Below are positions 1 through 6,122 of a DNA stretch of 32,952 bases, one piece after another. The first letter of the stretch is position 1. Every line of letters begins with the position of its first letter. Location of the stretch: NCBI GenBank assembly GCA_020848655.1, contig JADLHU010000125.1, positions 1 through 32,952 of the forward strand. The letters run 5' to 3'. Position numbers and translations under genes: made by a program. The stretch is from Novosphingobium sp. GTDB lineage: Bacteria > Pseudomonadota > Alphaproteobacteria > Sphingomonadales > Sphingomonadaceae. The notes beneath the pieces are model-generated. The model saw only the letters and a program-made list of their open reading frames with translations. It did no database searches and was not told the origin of the DNA.

Positions 1-38
1 GCGTGCGCCGTGGCGGAAGTTCCCTCGATCGTGTCCAT
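1..38 (-). CDS. possible 5' end of a gene leaving the left edge
   Basis: An ATG on the minus strand at 38-36 opens a frame that reads MDTIEGTSATAH and continues off the window edge without a stop. An AGG about nine bases upstream could be its ribosome binding site, and a second in-frame ATG lies at 52-50. Too few residues are present to assign a family. The gene would lie downstream of, and in the same direction as, the LysR gene, with the palindromic repeat between them. This is only a plausible reading. Confidence 0.3.
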   Translation of the reverse strand, partial: MDTIEGTSATAH

Positions 39-151
39 GGCCGGCATCCTGCGATGGCCTGATGCGGCTGTGAAGCCCTTATGCATCACTTCCTGTCATC
101 ACGGCGGCTTATGGCTGCATCGCAGGGCCACAGGGCCGCATCGTCGCAGGG

Positions 152-292
152 CTAGATCGTGATGACTTTAAACCTACTCACTTCGTCATTGCGAGCGCAG
201 CGAAGCAATCCAGAGTTCCGCCCGGCACTCTGGATTGCCGCGGACCTTCGGTCCTCGCAATGACGATTCAATGTAAAGTCATCCCGCTCTAG
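152..292. repeat. nested palindromic REP/MITE-like element
   Basis: Three nested inverted repeats share one centre. The inner arms are 205-215 and 228-238 (GCAATCCAGAG and its complement). The middle arms are 184-195 and 254-265 (CGTCATTGCGAG and its complement). The outer arms are 161-170 and 274-283 (GATGACTTTA and its complement), and they extend to 152-170/274-292 with two mismatches. The core resembles the dispersed 'CGTCATTGCGAG...GAAGCAATCCAG' repeat that I recall from many proteobacterial genomes. The right end (CTAG, 289-292) overlaps the LysR stop codon. Folded RNA from either strand would be a long hairpin, so it may also end LysR transcription. Confidence 0.8.
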
Positions 293-1221
293 GCGGGTTC
301 CAGTTCGACAAGCCGGGAATCGCTGTCCGCCAGGCGCAGCACCATTTCGCGGATCACGGTGCGGAACATGGCGACTTTCGGCGGCATGGATCGCTGCGCC
401 GGCCGGATGATGTGCAGACGCCGGGTGATGCCCGGAGCCATGATGACCCGCACGTCGAGATCCGAATGATCGATATGCCGCCGCGCCGCCAGATAGGGCT
501 GGATCGTCGCGCCCATGCCGGCGATCACCATCTTGATCGACAGCCACGGCGAATCGATTTCAAAGCGCACGTCAAGGCTGAGCGAGGCATATTTCGCGGT
601 CAGTTCGATCAATTGCCGGCTGACATTGGTGGCGGACGGCAGGATCAGCGGATAGTCGGCCAGTTCGGTCAGGCGGATTTCGGAAAACGGCGCGCGATCG
701 TCGGTGCGCGGAACCAGCGCGCAGAACTTGTCCTGGACCAGCGGTTCCGCCGCCAGCTTGCCCGGCTCGGACGGAAACGAACTGACCGCGATGTCGAGCC
801 GGCCCGCCAGCAGCCATTCGTTCAGCGTATTGCTGGGCTGCTCGACGAAATGGAGGTGGATGTTGGGATGCTCGTTGTTCCACCGCTCGATCAGTTCGAC
901 GCCGAAGGCATCGACCAGGCTTTGCGGCATGCCGACGCGGATGCTGGCTTCGAAATCGCCGGTGAAATTGCGGATGTCCTCCTTGGCCGCGCCGACCATG
1001 GACAGGATTTCCCGTGCATGCTCGACCAGCCGCAGGCCCGCCGCCGTCGGCGCGATGCCGCGCGAATGGCGGACCAGCAGTTGCTGACCGAAGTCATGCT
1101 CCAGCCGCTGGATGTGCTGGCTCAACGCGGGTTGGGCGATGTGCAGCACTTCCGCCGCGCCGGTGAAGCTCTTGGCTTCGACGACGGCCACGAAATAGGT
1201 CAGTTGGCGAAGATCGGTCAT
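289..1221 (-). CDS. LysR family transcriptional regulator
   Basis: This 310-residue protein has the standard LysR layout. A winged helix-turn-helix occupies roughly residues 1-62, with the signature FTGAAEVLHIAQPALSQHI at about 19-37. An effector-binding domain of the periplasmic-binding-protein type follows from about residue 90. Length is normal for the family. It is transcribed in the same direction as the three RraA-fold genes that precede it, 135 bp downstream of the last one, rather than divergently. It is the likely regulator of that cluster, and a T-N11-A dyad upstream of the cluster fits a LysR site. The effector is unknown. The stop codon lies inside the right arm of the palindromic repeat, so the last codons and that arm overlap. 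Confidence 0.93.
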   Translation of the reverse strand: MTDLRQLTYFVAVVEAKSFTGAAEVLHIAQPALSQHIQRLEHDFGQQLLVRHSRGIAPTAAGLRLVEHAREILSMVGAAKEDIRNFTGDFEASIRVGMPQSLVDAFGVELIERWNNEHPNIHLHFVEQPSNTLNEWLLAGRLDIAVSSFPSEPGKLAAEPLVQDKFCALVPRTDDRAPFSEIRLTELADYPLILPSATNVSRQLIELTAKYASLSLDVRFEIDSPWLSIKMVIAGMGATIQPYLAARRHIDHSDLDVRVIMAPGITRRLHIIRPAQRSMPPKVAMFRTVIREMVLRLADSDSRLVELEPA

Positions 1222-1277
1222 CGCGACCGTTCCGCGAAACTGGGGCGGCGCGTGTCGGCTTGTCTCGTATCGCTCAT
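1218..1277 (-). CDS. possible 19-codon leader ORF coupled to LysR
   Basis: An ATG at 1277-1275, preceded by AAGG at a good distance, opens a frame of 19 codons (MSDTRQADTRRPSFAERSR). Its TGA overlaps the LysR start codon in an ATGA arrangement. The LysR ATG itself has no clear Shine-Dalgarno sequence, so LysR translation may depend on ribosomes finishing this leader. The peptide resembles nothing I know and could be chance. Confidence 0.3.
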   Translation of the reverse strand: MSDTRQADTRRPSFAERSR

Positions 1278-1356
1278 GTCCAGACCTTAGCTCATGCGCC
1301 CGTGCGGGGCCATAGCGGCGAACCTTGCGGACGGATCACGGGTGTCGGCCGGAGCG

Positions 1357-2028
1357 CTATTCCCAGCCATAGATGTGCAGCGAGGTTTCACCCGCCTGCA
1401 GCCGGCGCATGATCTCGGCCTCATGGGCCTCGCGCCGCGACGCTTCGACCAGCACTTCGTCGATGCGGCGCCTGGGGATGACGACGACGCCATCTTCGTC
1501 GCCCACCACCAGGTCGCCCGCGAAAATGCGACAGTCGCCAATCCATATCGGCGCGTTGACCGATCCCGGCGCGGCCAGGTCCTTGCCGGTGCCGCGAATG
1601 CACAGGCCGCGCGCGCAGATCGGGAAGCCGAGTTCTTCCAGCAGGCGCACGTCGCGCACGCAGCCGTTGATGACCAGCCCGGCAAGACCGCGCGCCATCG
1701 CCGCGGTCGACATGACTTCGCCCCAATAGCCGTATTCGAAGGCCTGGTTCACATCGACCACCAGCACGTCGCCCTTTCCGGCAACGGCCAGCGCACGGTG
1801 GAGCCACAAGTTGTCCGCAGGCGGGGAGGCGACCGGGACGGCTTGCCCCGCGATCGCAAAGCCGGGAACGACCGGCTTGATCGCGCTGGGCAGCGCACCG
1901 ATGCGGCCCGCGGCCTCATGCAGGGTTGCCGATCCGAAACGCCGTGCGGCCTCAAGATCGGCCGCCGCGATAGGGTCCGTGCCGGGATGAATGAACGCCG
2001 CCGGGTCCAGCCGCTGTGCCTCGGCCAT
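1357..2028 (-). CDS. RraA/LigK-type class II pyruvate aldolase-like protein
   Basis: This 223-residue RraA-fold protein is the most LigK-like of the three neighbours. It has a HEA.GR motif (H37, E38), a PP.DN..LH stretch near 69-77, the family Arg-Asp pair (R125-D126), and a C-terminus ending LHIYGW. In the family, Arg binds the pyruvoyl moiety and Asp helps hold the divalent metal; enzymes of this group cleave 4-hydroxy-4-methyl-2-oxoglutarate or 4-carboxy-4-hydroxy-2-oxoadipate and can decarboxylate oxaloacetate. The reaction here is inferred, not shown. It starts one base after the stop of the preceding RraA gene, so translation is probably coupled. No other genes of a protocatechuate or gallate meta-pathway lie in the window. 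Confidence 0.8.
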   Translation of the reverse strand: MAEAQRLDPAAFIHPGTDPIAAADLEAARRFGSATLHEAAGRIGALPSAIKPVVPGFAIAGQAVPVASPPADNLWLHRALAVAGKGDVLVVDVNQAFEYGYWGEVMSTAAMARGLAGLVINGCVRDVRLLEELGFPICARGLCIRGTGKDLAAPGSVNAPIWIGDCRIFAGDLVVGDEDGVVVIPRRRIDEVLVEASRREAHEAEIMRRLQAGETSLHIYGWE

Positions 2029-2029
2029 G

Positions 2030-2692
2030 CTACGATGCTCCGCCGGTGCGCGTTTGCAGGCTGTGATAGCGCAGCCGCGCGCGCGCGTCGGTCAGCCGTT
2101 CGCCGGCCAGCACCGCCTTGCGGATTTCCTCCTCGGCCGCCTCGATCGCCTCGGCCGCGTCGAGCACTTCATCCTCGCGGCCGCGCGGCAGCACGACAAC
2201 GCCATCGCAGTCGCCGCGCACCAGGTCGCCGGGCAGGACGCGGACCCCGCCGATGGTGATCGGCACCCCGGTCGCGTCAAGCTGCACGCGGTCCTTGCCG
2301 GTGCGCATCGAATGCGAGCGGCTGAACAGAGGATAGCCCAGATCGAGCGCAAGGTGGACATCGCGACACGCCCCTTCGATCACCGTACCGGCCAGACCGC
2401 GCCGATGGGCCACGAGCGTCAGGATATCGCCCCAGACGGTCATGTCCTCGATCCCGCGATTGTCGAGCATCATGACGCTGCCATCGGGCACCGCGTCTAT
2501 ATAGTCGCCCACCGTACCGCCGGGCTGCTGCGGCCCGTACAGCAGCGTGAACGCGCGCCCGGCCAGGCGGAACGCCGGATCGAGCGGCTTGATCCCCAGG
2601 CACTGCCCGGCAATCCCCAGCCGGTCGAGCGCGTCCGACAGGGTCGCGGTGTCGAGCTTGCCGATCCGCGTCACGTTGGCATCGCCCATCAT
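2030..2692 (-). CDS. RraA family protein (middle paralog)
   Basis: A 220-residue RraA-fold protein. It has the N-terminal LSDALDRLG motif (about 18-26), a WGD segment (87-89) followed by the Arg-Asp pair R110-D111, and a late GDLVRGDCDGVVVLP strand-turn motif typical of the family. It is clearly divergent from both neighbours, so this is not a recent duplication. Its start overlaps the stop of the upstream paralog by four bases (2689-2692), and its stop is one base from the next start. The catalytic residues suggest an active aldolase or decarboxylase of 2-oxo acids; the substrate is unknown. RNase E inhibition, the role named for E. coli RraA, is less likely because the Arg-Asp pair and catabolic-style context are present. 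Confidence 0.85.
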   Translation of the reverse strand: MMGDANVTRIGKLDTATLSDALDRLGIAGQCLGIKPLDPAFRLAGRAFTLLYGPQQPGGTVGDYIDAVPDGSVMMLDNRGIEDMTVWGDILTLVAHRRGLAGTVIEGACRDVHLALDLGYPLFSRSHSMRTGKDRVQLDATGVPITIGGVRVLPGDLVRGDCDGVVVLPRGREDEVLDAAEAIEAAEEEIRKAVLAGERLTDARARLRYHSLQTRTGGAS

Positions 2693-3348
2693 TTCGACTC
2701 CAGCATGTGTTCGTAGTTCGCGCCCATCGCCTGGCTGATCGGCGTGCCGGAAAGCACTTCGGCGGTGATCGCGGCTTCGCGGGCGGCGATGCCGCGCGCC
2801 GCTTCGATGACGGCGGCGATCTGCGCGGCGGGAATGAAGGCGCAGCCGCTGCGATCGGCGACCACGTAATCGCCTTCCTCGACGCGAGTCTCGCCGATGG
2901 TCACCGGTCCGCCGGTTTCGGTTTCATAAACGCGCCCGCGCGCGGTGCGGGCGGTGGCGCTGCGGGCGAAGACCGGAAAGCCAAGGTCGGCGGCCTCGTC
3001 GATATCGCGCGCCGGGCCTTCGATGATGACCCCGGACAGCTTCGCGCGGCAGGCCGCGTTGGACAGGATGCCTCCCCAGGCAGCGGCATCGATGCCGGTC
3101 GATTGTTCGACCACGATCACGTCGCCCGCGTCGGCGCGATCGACCGCCGCGGTGCACAGGTGGCGCGATGGCGCGCCTTCCGGCGGGGTTCCGGCGGTGA
3201 GCCGCACGGTGCGGACCCGTCCGCTGATCCGCCGCGCCACGGTCAGCGCGCGCAGCCCGGTCACGGCGGGGGTGATCTTGAGCCGATCCAGCGCATCGGA
3301 AATCGCGCAGCTATCAAATGCCGCCAGTGATGACAGTGGATCGTCCAT
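2689..3348 (-). CDS. RraA family protein (first gene of triple cluster)
   Basis: A 219-residue RraA-fold protein that opens the cluster. It has the AISDALDRLK motif (about 15-24), WGG at 91-93, and then exactly twenty residues to R114-D115, which is the classic G-X20-R-D spacing of the family. The late GDYVVADRSGCAFIP segment is also typical. An AAGGG ribosome site precedes the ATG. The three paralogs and LysR run in the same direction. Substrate and pathway cannot be read from the sequence; a 2-oxo-acid aldolase or decarboxylase is the family-level expectation. Confidence 0.85.
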   Translation of the reverse strand: MDDPLSSLAAFDSCAISDALDRLKITPAVTGLRALTVARRISGRVRTVRLTAGTPPEGAPSRHLCTAAVDRADAGDVIVVEQSTGIDAAAWGGILSNAACRAKLSGVIIEGPARDIDEAADLGFPVFARSATARTARGRVYETETGGPVTIGETRVEEGDYVVADRSGCAFIPAAQIAAVIEAARGIAAREAAITAEVLSGTPISQAMGANYEHMLESK

Positions 3349-3466
3349 TCGCGGGTGCCCTTCGATCAGTTCCGGCGCGCGCCGCGCGCAGCGCCGAAGC
3401 TGCGGAAAGCGCGAACCATTTCACGCACCGGGTTATCGCCGGCCGGAACCCGTCGGAAGGACTGTT

Positions 3467-3487
3467 TGCCTATACCTGCCATAGGCA
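3467..3487. promoter_or_regulatory. dyad resembling a LysR-type operator
   Basis: A perfect seven-base inverted repeat with a seven-base centre (TGCCTAT-N7-ATAGGCA). It contains T3471-N11-A3483, the LysR-type recognition pattern. It lies about 120 bp upstream of the first RraA-fold gene, in the only sizeable gap before the operon. A role as terminator of the exported-protein gene (ending at 3511) is possible, but the arms are AT-containing and no T-run follows. Confidence 0.45.
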
Positions 3488-3510
3488 GCAGGGGGCAGGG
3501 GATACGCGCC

Positions 3511-3981
3511 TTAGCGAACGATGCCGCTGTAGGCGATCTGGCCGCGCCCTTGCGCGGCGTTGCCGGGCGAAATGCGCCAGCGCATGTGGGTGACGTCTTC
3601 GGGCGTGGCGATTCGTCCCGCGATGCGCAGTTCGCCCAGTCGGCCCCAGTTGCGCCCGCCATCGACCGACACTTCCTGATCGTCGCGCGCGCTGCCTTCA
3701 TAGGAGATCGCGCGGGGCAGCGGGTTGGTGATGATGAAGCCGCCACCGCCGCCCATGCGATACCAGGTGACCACCGTAACCACGCGATCGCCGCGCGACA
3801 GGCGCGATACCGGTTCCAGGCTGCGCACGTTGCCCGGCATGGCCTTTTCCACGAAGACCGCGCTGTCCATCGCCACGTTGGGCTGGGCCACCGCGGGAAG
3901 CGCGCTGGCGAGCGCCAGTGCGCACAGGCCGGCCGCGCCGATCCGCGTTGCGGCGCTGTGGTGCTTGCGGTTCAGTGTCAC
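3511..3981 (-). CDS. exported protein with DUF11-like beta domain
   Basis: A 156-residue protein with an N-terminal Sec signal peptide (basic start MTLNRKHH, hydrophobic stretch about 14-30, likely cleavage after AVA at about 31). The mature part is beta-rich, with the pattern GDRVVTVVTWY followed by ITNPLPRAISYEGSA. This recalls DUF11-type repeats, in which a 'GD.VTY' strand is followed by 'NPLP..v.Y'. One such unit accounts for most of the mature protein. I infer a periplasmic or surface location. I cannot assign a function. No obvious operon partner exists; the RraA cluster begins 160 bp downstream with its own candidate operator. Confidence 0.75.
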   Translation of the reverse strand: MTLNRKHHSAATRIGAAGLCALALASALPAVAQPNVAMDSAVFVEKAMPGNVRSLEPVSRLSRGDRVVTVVTWYRMGGGGGFIITNPLPRAISYEGSARDDQEVSVDGGRNWGRLGELRIAGRIATPEDVTHMRWRISPGNAAQGRGQIAYSGIVR

Positions 3982-4141
3982 GATCGGATCGCCCCCATGG
4001 CATCGGATTTCTATCGATGCGGGGCATGGTGCCAGCGACAGGCAAAAGATTGGTTAACGCGAAGATGACCATGTTTTCGCGGGAAAACCCCGATGCTGCG
4101 GGGGCTTGGGAAATAACTGCAAAAGGTTCGATCCAAGCCTG

Positions 4142-4170
4142 TTGACAGCCTTGGCGAGCTACCCTAGAGG
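4142..4170 (+). promoter_or_regulatory. sigma-70-type promoter of tRNA-Asp
   Basis: TTGACA (4142-4147), a 17-bp spacer and TAGAGG (4165-4170). Transcription would begin about 7-8 bases further on, roughly ten bases before the mature tRNA 5' end at 4189. The -35 box is the perfect consensus; the -10 box is of the TAG-type also seen at the 6S and nuo promoters in this window. Confidence 0.7.
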
Positions 4171-4188
4171 CGCGGCTCCCAAGGGAAC

Positions 4189-4262
<74 letters not shown>

Positions 4263-4265
<3 letters not shown>

Positions 4266-4290
4266 CTTGGGGGATTTTTCCCCTGAGTGG
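4263..4290 (+). terminator. hairpin directly after tRNA-Asp, possible terminator
   Basis: CCACT (4263-4267) pairs with AGTGG (4286-4290), and GGGG pairs with CCCC inside it across a T-rich loop. A TG/TG mismatch separates the two stems. The outer arm reuses the encoded CCA of the tRNA. There is no T-run after the hairpin, so intrinsic termination would be weak; the hairpin could instead affect 3'-end processing. Confidence 0.35.
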
Positions 4291-4405
4291 CCGTCGCAAG
4301 ATCAAGCGACAACTTCATGACATCGCTGGAAAATAACGGCACCGGACGAAGCGCGCTTTGCATCCGCGCCGGTGTGTGCCCTGGGCGGTCAAAGCGCCGG
4401 CGCGG

Positions 4406-4636
4406 TCATCCCCAGCGGCCGGTTTCCATCCAGATCAGGAACCGCCGCAGCGGCAGCAGCCAGATCACGCCCAGCACCACATAGACCGGTGCCTGCGCCA
4501 GCGCGTGCCAGTTTGCGATCAGCGGGGCGACCAGATTGGCCACGGCCAGGCTGTAGAGGCCCAGCGCCACCACCAGCAGCAGCACCCCGGCCGGTATCCG
4601 CCAGGTGGGTTGGTTACGCATCGACTTGTCCATCAT
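4406..4636 (-). CDS. DUF2842 family small membrane protein
   Basis: A 76-residue protein with two hydrophobic helices, about 16-38 and 47-62. It ends in the family's characteristic 'GxIWLLPLRRFLIWME' region. It matches the alphaproteobacterial DUF2842 family as I know it; no biochemical role is established. It starts 23 bases inside the 3' end of the 5-formyl-THF cyclo-ligase gene and is therefore probably translated from the same message. The start is chosen at the first Met (MMDKSM); the second Met, at codon 6, is also possible. Confidence 0.8.
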   Translation of the reverse strand: MMDKSMRNQPTWRIPAGVLLLVVALGLYSLAVANLVAPLIANWHALAQAPVYVVLGVIWLLPLRRFLIWMETGRWG

Positions 4637-5195
4637 AAAGCCGCGTCGGCGTAACCACCGCGCGCAGGCGGCGATCGTGCGCTTCGATGGGCAGCGAATC
4701 GATCAATTGGCAGTCCCAGGCCAGGCCCACGGGAAGCACGCCGGGATTGGCTTCAAGCCAGCGGTCATAATGGCCGCCGCCCTGGCCCAGCCGGTCGCCA
4801 TCGTCGGTAAAGGCCAGCAGCGGCACGATCGCCAGGTCGGGGATGACTTCGGCCGCGTCCGCCTCGGGCTGGAGCTGGCCATAGGGGCCGACCGTCAGCC
4901 CGTCGTCGTCATAAGGGTCGTGCCACAGGCGGAACTGCATCGGCGCCGTGCGATCGGCGAACCCGGGCAGGGCGATGGCGCGGCCGGTCTCGGCGAACCA
5001 CTGCGCAGAGGCGCGCGTCGGGGCTTCGCCGGCGATGGCGTGATAGAGGCCCACCGTGCTGCCTTCCGGGGCAAGCGCGGCCAGCGGGCTGGGCGGGCGG
5101 CGGAACAGCAGCGCGGTGGTCGTACCGCCCAGCTTGGCGACATGATCGCGCCGCAAGGCCCGCATCCGTGCGCGCAGCCTACGCTTGTCGTCCAC
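4614..5195 (-). CDS. 5-formyltetrahydrofolate cyclo-ligase
   Basis: A 193-residue enzyme that converts 5-formyl-THF to 5,10-methenyl-THF using ATP, returning stored folate to the one-carbon pool in the cytoplasm. The start is a GTG preceded by AAGGA. An N-terminal basic helix KRRLRARMRALRR is typical. The hallmark loop GDRLGQGGGHYDRWL at about 132-146 is the ATP/substrate loop (G.GGG.YDR) of the family. Length matches the family. The gene lies just downstream of the 6S RNA gene and zapA, the same order as ygfA-ssrS-zapA in many proteobacteria. Co-transcription with 6S RNA is likely. Confidence 0.93.
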   Translation of the reverse strand: MDDKRRLRARMRALRRDHVAKLGGTTTALLFRRPPSPLAALAPEGSTVGLYHAIAGEAPTRASAQWFAETGRAIALPGFADRTAPMQFRLWHDPYDDDGLTVGPYGQLQPEADAAEVIPDLAIVPLLAFTDDGDRLGQGGGHYDRWLEANPGVLPVGLAWDCQLIDSLPIEAHDRRLRAVVTPTRLYDGQVDA

Positions 5196-5225
5196 GCCGA
5201 ATCCTTCTTTTAGCGGGGGATGGGT

Positions 5226-5396
5226 GACGGGCCCACCATGGGTCGTTGCCGGGAAATCCTCTGACGCCTCAACGTCAGGTGGGGACCATGTGTGCCGAAC
5301 CCCAATGGAAACAGAGTGGTCCGACCAGAGACAGCCCCCTTGGATTGCTTATAGCCTCAGGGATGTTCATACAGCTCGTGCCGGGCAGATCCCGTC
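5226..5396 (-). ncRNA. ssrS: 6S RNA
   Basis: The gap between zapA and 5-formyl-THF cyclo-ligase has the conserved position of 6S RNA. On the minus strand the ends close as GACGGG (5396-5391) with CCCGTC (5231-5226), followed inward by a CTGCC/GGTGG stem with wobble pairs. The span of about 171 nt is normal for 6S RNA. Inside, a CCCTGAGG stretch resembles that seen in other 6S RNAs. 6S RNA binds the housekeeping RNA polymerase by mimicking an open promoter. Ends are inferred from pairing and from the -10 box. Confidence 0.75.
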
Positions 5397-5403
5397 GCTG
5401 CCC

Positions 5404-5432
5404 TATCTAGGGGCTGGCGCGTCAGCTCTCAA
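5404..5432 (-). promoter_or_regulatory. promoter of 6S RNA, inside the 3' end of zapA
   Basis: On the minus strand, TTGAGA (5432-5427), a 17-bp spacer and TAGATA (5409-5404). The expected start, about eight bases downstream, falls on the first base of the 6S closing stem at 5396. The -35 box overlaps the last sense codons of zapA. Confidence 0.7.
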
Positions 5433-5754
5433 GACGCGAAGCCAGATTTTCCAGACGGATCGCGATCGCTTCCAGTTTTTCCGCCGAATTCGCCGGCAGG
5501 CCGGGCGCGGGCGCTGGCTCTGGAAGGGGCGGCGCGGGCTCGTCTGCCGGCTGTGCGCGGGCATCGTGCACTTCATCGGCCAGGAGCAGCGCGGCAAACA
5601 GCAGCATGCGAGTCTCGCTTTGCCCGGAAAGCTCGCCCATCGCGCTCAGCTTGGCGTCGATCATGCGGCCAAGGCCCGAAACGTGGTCTTCCTCGCCCTC
5701 GGCGCAGGCGACGGTGAAGGTGCGGCCGCCGATGTTGAGCGCGACGTTGCTCAC
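5422..5754 (-). CDS. zapA: cell division protein ZapA
   Basis: A 110-residue ZapA, an FtsZ-ring-associated protein that bundles FtsZ protofilaments at midcell. The N-terminal ZapA domain (VALNIGGRTFTVACAEGEE, then a helix from about 24) is followed by a hydrophobic helix (MLLFAALLLADEV, about 50-62), a Pro/Ala-rich linker (about 69-88) and a terminal coiled-coil helix. I choose the GTG at 5754, which overlaps the TGA of the upstream coiled-coil gene (GTGA). A longer frame running upstream is the shadow of that gene. Position next to 6S RNA supports the call. Confidence 0.88.
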   Translation of the reverse strand: MSNVALNIGGRTFTVACAEGEEDHVSGLGRMIDAKLSAMGELSGQSETRMLLFAALLLADEVHDARAQPADEPAPPLPEPAPAPGLPANSAEKLEAIAIRLENLASRLES

Positions 5755-5936
5755 GCCTGATGGCCCGCCAGGAGATCGTCGAGCTGGCGCAACGATTGCG
5801 CCACCGCGTCTTTTAGCTGTTCGTGCCGCGCTTCGATCCGCGCGGCGGCCTGGGCCGGGCGATCCGCAGCCTGCTCTATCCGTGCAAGCGCCGCCTCGAT
5901 CCGTTCGAGAGCTTTTTCGAATTCTGCCCCGTCCAT
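5751..5936 (-). CDS. small coiled-coil protein upstream of zapA
   Basis: A 61-residue, fully helical protein (EFEKALERIEAALARIEQ, then ARIEARHEQLKDAVAQSLRQLDDLLA) with heptad-like spacing of Leu, Ile and Ala. A GAGGA ribosome site precedes the ATG. Its stop overlaps the zapA start, so the pair is translationally coupled. Such a small helical ORF ahead of zapA recurs in sphingomonads in my recollection. I infer, without proof, a partner in Z-ring assembly. Confidence 0.7.
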   Translation of the reverse strand: MDGAEFEKALERIEAALARIEQAADRPAQAAARIEARHEQLKDAVAQSLRQLDDLLAGHQA

Positions 5937-6041
5937 GCGTCCTCGCTAGCGCAAAAAGCCTGCCCTGCAAAGCGTTGGTGGCGTTTCCTGCGAAGACGAT
6001 GCGCTTTGCCGGGGTGGCTGGGCGGGCTTGCGCCGGCCCCC

Positions 6042-6073
6042 GTGCTTGACGCGCCGGAGCCTCTCCCTAAAGG
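6042..6073 (+). promoter_or_regulatory. candidate tkt promoter
   Basis: TTGACG (6046-6051), a 16-bp spacer and TAAAGG (6068-6073), about 50 bp before the tkt start. The 12 bases at 6042-6053 (GTGCTTGACGCG) recur exactly upstream of fba at 10829-10840. Confidence 0.45.
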
Positions 6074-6122
6074 GGGCGGCAATCGAATCGTACCTTTTCA
6101 GCCGTGTCCGGGAGCATTTTTG

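Noticed and set aside
2030..3348. RraA genes as RNase E inhibitors
   Set aside because: The name comes from E. coli RraA, but these proteins keep the Arg-Asp catalytic pair and sit in a three-gene catabolic-style cluster with a LysR gene, so enzyme function is the better reading.
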